Positions 1-6,158 of a DNA stretch of 43,981 bases are shown here, one piece after another. Below the pieces are notes generated by a model. The model had not been told where the DNA came from. It saw only the letters and a list, made by a program, of their open reading frames with translations, and made no database searches. Position 1 is the first letter of the stretch; the number at the start of each line of letters is the position of its first letter. The stretch covers positions 1-43,981 of the forward strand of contig DATELY010000087.1 in assembly GCA_035276085.1 (NCBI GenBank). The letters are read 5' to 3'. Both the position numbers and the translations under genes were made by a program. Source of the DNA: DATELY01 sp035276085. GTDB taxonomy: Bacteria > Pseudomonadota > Gammaproteobacteria > Steroidobacterales > Steroidobacteraceae.

Positions 1-122
1 GAGAGTGTGAGCCGCATGACCTCAGGAGGCGGGAAGTAGCTCGGATCGTTTTCCGGAACTACCGACATCGTCTCTCGCAGAGCCTCCATGGCCACTCTTA
101 TCGTTTTTCGTTTTCTTAGCAT
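1..122 (-). CDS. Partial cassette ORF, unknown product (5' part only)
   Basis: An open frame starts 22 bp after the R' end of the third attC and runs off the left edge of the window. It is therefore the first gene of the fourth integron cassette. The ATG at 122-120 has a CGGAG-like ribosome site shortly upstream. A second in-frame ATG lies at 89-87. The 40 visible residues begin with a basic stretch (MLRKRKTIRVAM) and later contain a Pro-rich patch (SYFPPPEVMRL). No family is recognised. It is expected to be read leftward with the rest of the array. Confidence 0.5.
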   Translation of the reverse strand, partial: MLRKRKTIRVAMEALRETMSVVPENDPSYFPPPEVMRLTL

Positions 123-143
123 TGCGTGGCTCCGCTACTCATC

Positions 144-208
144 GCCGAACGTTCGCGTTCAGCGGGCGGCGCGTCTTCGCGGCGATCCGCTGCAACGCAT
201 TGTTCGGC
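144..208 (-). other. attC recombination site of cassette 3 (65 bp)
   Basis: Read on the - strand, this site opens with R'' GCCGAAC (208-202) and closes with R' GTTCGGC (150-144). Between them are imperfectly complementary L''/L' arms (ATGCGTTGCAGCGG against CCGCTGAACGCGAAC) around a short GC-rich loop. This is the expected hairpin substrate of an integron integrase. The R'' is the exact complement of the TTCGGC that begins this cassette at 631, as required for a cassette that once circularised. It is shorter than, and different from, the two other attC sites in the array. Confidence 0.88.
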
Positions 209-631
209 TCTGCACAATTTAGCCGTCCGTACAGGTTGGTGGCTCATTAGTGGGTTCCGACAAGATGACCCAGTTGCCGTCTGGATCTCGAAAGCCAAAC
301 TCTCGCCGGCCATACGAGTAGACCTCGGGACCCCATTCAACTTGTGTCCGGTTCTGCACAGTTGCATGAAGCTCTACGAGTTCCTCCACATCCAGCCACA
401 ACGTCGCCGACGCGTTTGACCCGGATCCCGCGTTCGGATCTTGTCCGAGCTGCAGACGTAGACCATCTCTGTTGAGAATGGCGAACTCTGGATTCTGCTG
501 CGGCCAGAGGGTCGCAATCTCGAACCCGAGTATCCCCTCGTAAAAGGCGGCGCTCCGTGCCACATCCGTGACGGGTAGCCGCGCCTCAATAGCGTTAACT
601 CGCGCCATATCTCATCTCCTTTGAAGCCGAA
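150..631 (-). mobile_element. Integron gene cassette 3 (VOC protein)
   Basis: The cassette lies between the G|TT cut point of the attC at 626-714 and that of the attC at 144-208, about 482 bp. It carries one gene, the VOC-family protein at 219-608, in the usual cassette orientation, with only a few bases between the gene and the cassette boundary. The matching 7-bp core ends support it being a discrete mobile unit. Confidence 0.8.
219..608 (-). CDS. VOC-superfamily (glyoxalase/bleomycin-resistance-like) protein
   Basis: This 129-residue protein has the single vicinal-oxygen-chelate fold size and its hallmarks. The N-terminal strand and helix read RLPVTDVARSAAFYEGILGF, and the C-terminal strand reads FGFRDPDGNWVILSEP. 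The usual first metal-ligand His in strand 1 is replaced here (EARLPVTD), while the C-terminal Glu is present, so metal-dependent chemistry is uncertain. Relatives include glyoxalases, fosfomycin- and bleomycin-resistance proteins and many uncharacterised members, and the substrate cannot be told. The start has a strong AAGGAG site 6-11 bp upstream. The gene fills cassette 3 of the integron. Confidence 0.85.
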   Translation of the reverse strand: MARVNAIEARLPVTDVARSAAFYEGILGFEIATLWPQQNPEFAILNRDGLRLQLGQDPNAGSGSNASATLWLDVEELVELHATVQNRTQVEWGPEVYSYGRREFGFRDPDGNWVILSEPTNEPPTCTDG

Positions 632-714
632 CGCTGCCGCTGAGCCGCGCGGCGGGAAGACACAAACGAAAGGCGCATCAGTTTCACCGCGTCGGCTCCA
701 GAGGCTTGTTCGAA
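626..714 (-). other. attC recombination site of cassette 2 (89 bp)
   Basis: On the - strand the site runs from R'' TTCGAAC (714-708) to R' GTTCGGC (632-626). Its arms AGCCG-A-CGCGG and CCGCG-CGGCT pair with a single unpaired A, the kind of extrahelical base that sets strand choice in attC hairpins. The loop is long. R'' matches the core at the start of this cassette (1002-997). Much of the site is shared with the attC at 997-1086. Confidence 0.85.
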
Positions 715-1002
715 GGCGGCAAAACCCGACATCGCACCACCACTCCAAGCTGGCACGAACACCGCGCGACACTCAAGCCGAGACCGATAGGAAGCGCCAC
801 CGCGCGTAACACCCAACTTCCAACCGGCCCCGCGACGGGAATTGGCGGGCCACTGCAGCCAACCCAAGCGACCGAACGCGAACATCGGTTGCGGCGGCAG
901 AGCACTGCTCGATGACGAAGGCCACACAACAATTCCGTCTGAGCTTGCCACTTCAGCCCCTCAAAGCCAAAACGCCAGCTTTACTGCTCTTCCGCGTTCG
1001 AA
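632..1002 (-). mobile_element. Integron gene cassette 2 (no confident gene)
   Basis: This 371-bp unit lies between two attC cut points, and its end cores match each other (TTCGAA). No convincing gene is visible. Two overlapping frames are open, but one needs a TTG start and the other (GTG start at 951, with a GAGGGG ribosome site) runs through the attC into the next cassette. The unit may be a cassette with a degenerate gene, or a non-coding or RNA-encoding cassette. Confidence 0.75.
684..932 (-). CDS. Possible small cassette protein, unknown
   Basis: This 82-residue frame stops inside the attC and ends in NKPLEPTR. That tail is characteristic of cassette ORFs whose stop codon is supplied by this kind of attC. 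The middle is Cys- and Val-rich and could form one or two membrane segments. Against it, the only start codon is TTG, there is no clear ribosome site, and a competing frame (951-595, GTG start) overlaps. I do not recognise a family and treat it as tentative. Confidence 0.3.
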   Translation of the reverse strand: MLCGLRHRAVLCRRNRCSRSVAWVGCSGPPIPVAGPVGSWVLRAVALPIGLGLSVARCSCQLGVVVRCRVLPPSNKPLEPTR

Positions 1003-1086
1003 CGACCCTTTTGAGCCGCGCGGCGGGAAAACACCAGCGAAAGGCGCGTCACTTTCACGGCGTCGGCCTCCAAAAGATTGTTGGGC
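997..1086 (-). other. attC recombination site of cassette 1 (90 bp)
   Basis: On the - strand the site runs from R'' GCCCAAC (1086-1080) to R' GTTCGAA (1003-997). Long internal arms around GGCCGACGCCG and CGCGCGGCTC can pair. R'' is the exact complement of the GTTGGGC core at 1508-1502, where this cassette joins attI. The central region is nearly the same as that of the attC at 626-714. Confidence 0.85.
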
Positions 1087-1507
1087 TTCAGACTCGGCCG
1101 AAACGCTAGCCAGACAGGAGGGAGATGTACCCAATGCGGCAGTGGCCGTATTCAAGGTTCGTATAGATAAGCACTGGTGTACCTTGTGCCTTCGCCATCA
1201 TTAATGCCGCCGCATAGGTCTTGTAGTTGCTGTCAGTTTCATTCAGCCATGCCCAGCTAGCGCCGCCGTTGCACATGGTACTAACGCCGTTCAGTGTGAC
1301 CCGAAGCGCGTAGTTGCCTGCAGCAGTCACATCGAGCGTGTTAATCGTTCCCGAAACAGAACCATCCCAAGCCAATGCGGTGGTTCCGGCAAGCATCGAT
1401 AGCGTGGCGGCGAGAGTAATGACGCCGTTCGCGCGACAACGTGACTTCTTCATATAAGATCTCCCTGTTACAAAAGCTCAACATGAACTGCTTTTCTTCA
1501 AGCCCAA
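1003..1507 (-). mobile_element. Integron gene cassette 1 (secreted small protein)
   Basis: This is the attI-proximal cassette, about 505 bp, bounded by the core at 1508-1502 and the attC at 997-1086. It carries one gene (1106-1453). As the first cassette it is the most recently inserted under the standard integron model and should be the best expressed. Confidence 0.8.
1106..1453 (-). CDS. Small secreted protein, unknown function
   Basis: The protein has 115 residues. An N-terminal signal peptide (basic KKSRCR, then a hydrophobic stretch ending in TTALA, with cleavage likely before WDGSV) indicates export to the periplasm or beyond. The mature part has about 90 residues with two Cys that could form a disulphide, a CNGGASWAWLNETDSNY segment and an IYTNLEYGHCRIGYISL tail. 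This resembles a group of small secreted proteins in gammaproteobacteria with no known role that I can name. The ATG has an AGGGAG ribosome site about 9 bp upstream. It is the gene of integron cassette 1. Confidence 0.75.
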   Translation of the reverse strand: MKKSRCRANGVITLAATLSMLAGTTALAWDGSVSGTINTLDVTAAGNYALRVTLNGVSTMCNGGASWAWLNETDSNYKTYAAALMMAKAQGTPVLIYTNLEYGHCRIGYISLLSG

Positions 1508-1570
1508 CTACAAATAGACAACCCAAGTGACGCAATCCGTAGTGACAGCCAAACCGCGTCACGTCCTCGT
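1502..1570 (-). other. attI: attI primary integration site of the integron
   Basis: The junction core GTTGGGC reads on the - strand at 1508-1502. To its right, towards intI, is sequence with no gene, and an inverted pair GTGACGC/GCGTCAC at 1527-1533 and 1556-1562. The site is placed by logic: it is the first core next to the integrase gene, and it matches the R'' of the first attC. The exact right edge and the integrase-binding repeats are not defined by sequence alone. The cassette promoter should lie between here and the intI start but is not obvious. Confidence 0.7.
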
Positions 1571-1716
1571 ATCAGCTTCCGTTCAAATGCTTGCATCGTG
1601 TTCTTTATCTGCCACCTTGGGGTGTTAGGCGGCGAGCTGTTTCTATTCGCAAGGCTAGTCTCGTATATTGCGTGCCGTCAATCGCCACGGATGGGCGTCA
1701 CAACCACGGAGGGCTT

Positions 1717-2697
1717 ATGTCGCGGAATCTCGAATCATCACCTCCAATGCGCTTATTGGAGCGCGTTCGCGAATTGATCCGGATCAGGCACTACAGCATT
1801 CGAACGGAACAAGCGTATTTGCAATGGATACGGCGGTACATTCATTTCCATAGCCGCAAGCATCCCCGGGACCTTGGTGCCGATGAACTCCGGTTGTTTC
1901 TAAGCGACCTCGCCGTTCGCTGCAATGTTGCGGCCGCAACCCAGAACCAGGCGTTGAACGCCATCTTGTTCCTCTATCGGGATGTACTGCAGATCAATCT
2001 ACCGTGGATTCATGACGTTCAGCGGGCCAAGAAGCCACAGCGATTACCTGTCGTGTTGACGCGCAACGAAGTGAAACAGGTGCTGGCCAGGCTTGAGGGT
2101 ACGGTGTGGCTCATGGCGGGACTGACCTACGGCGCGGGCTTGCGCCTTCTGGAGTGCTTGCGTCTGCGGGTCAAAGACGTGGACTTCTCGCGTTGTGAGG
2201 TCATCGTGCGGGACGGCAAGGGACAGAAAGATCGCGTGACAATGTTGCCGCAGAACCTGGTCGAGCCGCTCCGTAGCCACCTCGCCAAAGTGCGCCAACT
2301 ACACGATCGAGATGTGGCCGAAGGCTTCGGGCACGTCTACCTACCATTCGCGTTGGAACGGAAGTATCCAAGTGCGAACCGTGAATGGAGCTGGCAATAC
2401 GTCTTCCCGTCCAAACGACGCTCGATCGATCCCAGGTCGAAAGCTGAGCGCCGCCATCACCTCGATCCAGCCGTCCTGCAGCGGGCCGTGCGGAAAGCCG
2501 TTCGTGAGGCCGACATCCTCAAACCGGCCACCGTCCATACACTGCGCCATTCGTTCGCCACACACCTGCTCGAATCGGGGTATGACATCCGCACGGTGCA
2601 AGAACTCTTGGGTCACGCGGATGTGAAGACGACGATGATCTATACGCACGTCTTGAATCGGGGTGGTCGGGCCGTGTTGAGTCCGTTGGATGCTTAG
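1717..2697 (+). CDS. intI: Integron integrase IntI (tyrosine recombinase)
   Basis: IntI inserts and excises gene cassettes by recombining folded attC with attI. The 326-residue protein has the SAM-like core-binding N-domain (LIRIRHYSIRTEQAYLQWI) and the catalytic domain with R143 (GAGLRLLE), H274 and R277 (HTLRHSFATH), H300 (LLGHADVKTT) and nucleophile Y309 (IYTHV). It also has the IntI-only insertion ahead of H274 (LERKYPSANREWSWQYVFPS), which separates it from XerC/D. The ATG at 1717 follows a GGAGGG ribosome site. An upstream in-frame start at 1591 would add 42 unrelated residues and is disfavoured. The gene looks intact, so the array may still be active. Confidence 0.95.
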   Translation: MSRNLESSPPMRLLERVRELIRIRHYSIRTEQAYLQWIRRYIHFHSRKHPRDLGADELRLFLSDLAVRCNVAAATQNQALNAILFLYRDVLQINLPWIHDVQRAKKPQRLPVVLTRNEVKQVLARLEGTVWLMAGLTYGAGLRLLECLRLRVKDVDFSRCEVIVRDGKGQKDRVTMLPQNLVEPLRSHLAKVRQLHDRDVAEGFGHVYLPFALERKYPSANREWSWQYVFPSKRRSIDPRSKAERRHHLDPAVLQRAVRKAVREADILKPATVHTLRHSFATHLLESGYDIRTVQELLGHADVKTTMIYTHVLNRGGRAVLSPLDA

Positions 2698-2774
2698 TGG
2701 GATTCGGAAGTGCGCCGCTTCGCAGGGGAAGGGACGCATGAATGACTATCGAAGCAATCGTTAAAATTCAACAA

Positions 2775-5700
2775 CTACACCCCCACCACCCGCCACGCCT
2801 TCAACACCGGAAAATACAACGCCGCCCTCACCTGCTCTCCGGGTCGGAACGCTCGCATCAAGTGCGCGTAGCGTGCGAGCTGCGGGCGATAGCGCTCGAC
2901 TTCCGCATCGAGAAAGACCTCGAGACCGCCGCCTTCGTGTGTGCTCGTCTTGAAATCCACGATCCACCGCACGCCGTGTTCGTCGATGAACGTGCGGTCG
3001 ATGATGCGGTGGATGATCTCGCCATGAAATACGCCGCTGAGGGCGAGCTCTGATTCCGCGCCGCGCACACGTCCGTCGAGGCCGAAGATCCAGCGGCCGC
3101 GGTCGTCGGCGAGTGTGTTTTCGATGGCCGCGATGACACGGTCACATGCGAGCTCGCAGCGGTCGGCTGGGATGCCGAGCTCACTCAACTCGGCGAGCAA
3201 GCGTGCGCGTGCGGAGCGCAGTCCAGTTGTAGCACCTTGACGGCTCATGCGATCGAGCTCGCGATGCACGAGGGTTCCGATGTGACGTGCGGTTTCACTC
3301 GCCCAATCGAACTCCGGTTGTTCCAGACCCGATTGATCCACGCGGGTGATGGGCGGAAGTTGAACGGCCGCGCCAGGCGCTGGCGCCTGCCAATCCAGCG
3401 GTAAGCGTTTCAAGGGTACGGAGCGTCGCAGTTCGATCGGCAGCTCGGCTTGCGGGCTGCGTTCGTTGAAGGCGGACTCGAACGCTGGCCGCACTTCTTG
3501 CCAGAGCATGGACAGCATCGAGGTGCGATTCGGCGCAGCCAACTCGACCGCACCAGTCTTCGCCTTCACAGCGACTGTTCCGAGCAGGTGCAGGTCTCGC
3601 TTCGCACGTGTCGCTGCAACGTACAGCAGACGGGCACGCTCGTGCTCGCTGCGTTGTTGTTCCAGCAGCTCGACCCAGCGGTAGACCGGATCCGTGTCTG
3701 ACCCTGCGGCGGTGAGCGGTGCAAGCACGAGGCCGTCAGCCACACCGGCAACTCGGGTCCAGCGCAGCAATGGACGGTCGGCGCCGCGCATGAAGCGTTC
3801 CAAGCCGGGAACGATGACCGTGTCGAACTCCAATCCCTTGGCTTTATGGATCGTCATGATCTCGACGCGAGCGGTGGCCTCCGTTCGTGGCCGCGCACAG
3901 AGCCCTTCGAGTTGCTCTTCGAGCCGCGTCACCTCCTCGAGATCACCGGCGACATGCAATGCATCCAAGCGCCGGAAATAGGCTTGCGCATCTTCGAGGT
4001 CCTGCTCTTCTCGGCGCGTTGCGGGCCCGCCGAGCGCATTCCACGTACGTTCCACCCAATCGCGCAAACTGGCGCGCGAACGTTCATGCAGCGCCTGCTC
4101 CAGCACCGTGAACGTGCGTGTGGCTCGCGTCCGCCCCTCTGACGAAATCGGCACGCCCTCGTCTTGAACCGCCTGCTGCAGCAGCTCGCGCACGGTTGCA
4201 GCCCCTCGATCCGCCGCGATCACATGCAGATCAGCCAATGTCAGACCGCACCATGGCGCGCGCAGCACTGCAACCCATGCCGTTCGATCCGCGAGGTGCA
4301 CGAGCGCACGTGTCAGCGCGATGAGATCCTGCACGACGGGACGATTCGCGAGCGGCTGTATCTCCACGGCCTGATGCTCGATACCCGCTCGCTGCAACTG
4401 CTCGGCGATGAATCCCACATGGGTTCGGGCGGCGACGAGGATCGCGATCGTTCCGCGATCATCGCTCGACAATGCCTCTCGCACGATGTCGACCACCGCG
4501 CCCGCGGTCGCCAGCGCGGAAGCCTGGATGCGGGCGTGCATGTGAACTCCGCCGCCCTCTTCCGTTCGGGCTGCAACGCTTGCGCTGTATTTGACGGCAC
4601 CTTCTTCCAGCTCGTCCCGCGGCGGAAACACCTGCGGAAAGACACGGTTCACCCACTCGACCACGGCAGGGTGTGAGCGGAAGTTGGCGCTCAACATCAG
4701 CGGCTCGAGCGGCAGGTGTTTCAGCCCGCCTTGCTGCAGCTCGAGAAACAGCCCCACCTCCGCCTGGCGGAAGCGATAGATCGACTGCATCGGATCGCCG
4801 ACGCAGAAGAGCGTGCGCCCATCGTTGGGCATCCAGCCGGCGGTGAGCCGTTCGAGCAGATCGAGCTGTGTGAACGACGTGTCCTGAAACTCATCCACCA
4901 GGATGTGCCGGAGCTGGTAGTCGAGCGCGAGCGCAAGGTCCGTTGGCTCCTCGGCAGAGCCCAGCGCACGCAGAGCGCGCAGCGAGGATTCGACATGATC
5001 CGCGCGGCCTTGCTGCTGAAACACGAGCTGCAGTTCGGCAACGGCCACGGGCAGGACTTCGAACAAGGCTTCCAGCATGTGCCACTGCTCGTCGGCATAC
5101 GTCGTGCCCGGCAACGTTCGAAGCATTCCCAGTTGACTGCAAAGCGTCACATCCTCCGCTATCTCTTCGAGCATGCGTTCCATGCGCGCCTTCACGGCGG
5201 CGTTGGTGGTGGGAAAGCCCTGCTTCTTCGTCACCTGCCGGTAGAACTGACCGTCCTGTTTCAGGAACACATCGGCGATCGCCTGCCACGCGCGGAAGCA
5301 TTCGCTGTCGGGCCCCGGCGGTTCATCGCGTTGCAGACACGCTTCCAGCAGCGCGCGCCGTTCCCCATTCAGCGCATTCTCCAGCAGGTTACGCGCGCCA
5401 TAGCGCGTCAGCTCCCACAGCTCACGGCGTCTCTCGACGGCAAGGGCGTCACAGAGCGCTTCCAAATGATGTTGGATGACGGCTTGCAGTACGCGCTCGA
5501 CAGTCGCGCGCAAATCGCGGCTGTTGCGCGCGTGAACGACCGAGTGCAGCCACTGATCGCGCCGCGACAGCAGATCGCGAAGCAACCCGAGCAGTGCATC
5601 GACGCGATGCCCGAGGTGCACGATGAGCGTTTCCAGATGGTGAGCGACGGGACTGCCATCGCCCAGCCGTTCCAGCAACCGCTCGCACGCCGTTTCATAG

Positions 5701-6158
5701 AGGGGTCGTGCATCGTCGAGAGGCTCGAACGAAGCACCGATGCCCGAGAGAATCGGCAAGCGTCGTGCGAGCAAGCCCGTGAGTGCATCGATGGTCTGGA
5801 TGCGCAGTCGCGACGGATGCTGCGTCAAGTTCCAACCGCGAGCCGCATCCACGTCGCGAACGGCGCGCGCCAGTGTCCACGTCAGGCGTGCATGAGCCAC
5901 GATGGGAATGGCGTCGCTGGACGCCGATTCGAGCGCCTTCACGATGCGTGCACGCATCTCCGCCGCAGCCTTGCGCGTGAACGTGATCGCAAGCACTTGC
6001 TCGGGGTGCTCCACCGTCGTGAGCAGACGCAAGTAACGCTGCGTCAACAGCTCCGTCTTCCCCGATCCCGCCGGCGCCTGAACGATGAACGACTGTTCTG
6101 GATCGAGCGCCCTCGAACGTGCCAGCGAGTCGATGGTGGCCGCGTCCTGCTCACTCAT
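2775..6158 (-). CDS. AddA/RecB-like UvrD-family helicase-nuclease
   Basis: A double-strand-break repair helicase-nuclease of 1127 residues. SF1A motifs appear in order: Walker A (APAGSGKT, 28-35), motif Ia (ITFTRKAAAEM), Walker B DEFQDT (from D422), motif III (VGDPMQSIYRFR), motif V (TIHKAKGLEFD) and motif VI (YVAATRAKRDL). A C-terminal PD-(D/E)XK nuclease follows, with H in the LVHREL helix, D1054 (IIDRTF), D1068-K1070 (VDFKT) and a QLARYA segment. The chosen ATG overlaps the stop of the AddB-like gene by 8 bp; an upstream in-frame start would add 28 residues inside that gene. The pairing suggests a two-subunit end-resection complex. The gene ends 78 bp from the convergent intI. Confidence 0.92.
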   Translation of the reverse strand: MSEQDAATIDSLARSRALDPEQSFIVQAPAGSGKTELLTQRYLRLLTTVEHPEQVLAITFTRKAAAEMRARIVKALESASSDAIPIVAHARLTWTLARAVRDVDAARGWNLTQHPSRLRIQTIDALTGLLARRLPILSGIGASFEPLDDARPLYETACERLLERLGDGSPVAHHLETLIVHLGHRVDALLGLLRDLLSRRDQWLHSVVHARNSRDLRATVERVLQAVIQHHLEALCDALAVERRRELWELTRYGARNLLENALNGERRALLEACLQRDEPPGPDSECFRAWQAIADVFLKQDGQFYRQVTKKQGFPTTNAAVKARMERMLEEIAEDVTLCSQLGMLRTLPGTTYADEQWHMLEALFEVLPVAVAELQLVFQQQGRADHVESSLRALRALGSAEEPTDLALALDYQLRHILVDEFQDTSFTQLDLLERLTAGWMPNDGRTLFCVGDPMQSIYRFRQAEVGLFLELQQGGLKHLPLEPLMLSANFRSHPAVVEWVNRVFPQVFPPRDELEEGAVKYSASVAARTEEGGGVHMHARIQASALATAGAVVDIVREALSSDDRGTIAILVAARTHVGFIAEQLQRAGIEHQAVEIQPLANRPVVQDLIALTRALVHLADRTAWVAVLRAPWCGLTLADLHVIAADRGAATVRELLQQAVQDEGVPISSEGRTRATRTFTVLEQALHERSRASLRDWVERTWNALGGPATRREEQDLEDAQAYFRRLDALHVAGDLEEVTRLEEQLEGLCARPRTEATARVEIMTIHKAKGLEFDTVIVPGLERFMRGADRPLLRWTRVAGVADGLVLAPLTAAGSDTDPVYRWVELLEQQRSEHERARLLYVAATRAKRDLHLLGTVAVKAKTGAVELAAPNRTSMLSMLWQEVRPAFESAFNERSPQAELPIELRRSVPLKRLPLDWQAPAPGAAVQLPPITRVDQSGLEQPEFDWASETARHIGTLVHRELDRMSRQGATTGLRSARARLLAELSELGIPADRCELACDRVIAAIENTLADDRGRWIFGLDGRVRGAESELALSGVFHGEIIHRIIDRTFIDEHGVRWIVDFKTSTHEGGGLEVFLDAEVERYRPQLARYAHLMRAFRPGEQVRAALYFPVLKAWRVVGV

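Noticed and set aside
595..951. 118-codon frame in integron cassette 2
   Set aside because: It reads through the whole attC into the next cassette, overlapping the VOC gene start, which is not expected for a cassette gene; kept only as an alternative in the cassette entry.
1624..1630. GTTAGGC core ahead of intI as the attI crossover point
   Set aside because: It is in the wrong orientation for leftward cassettes and does not match the R'' of the first attC. The GTTGGGC at 1508-1502 does.
1591..1716. Upstream in-frame start of intI (42 extra residues)
   Set aside because: The added residues do not resemble integrase, and ATG 1717 has a good GGAGGG site and gives the normal IntI length.
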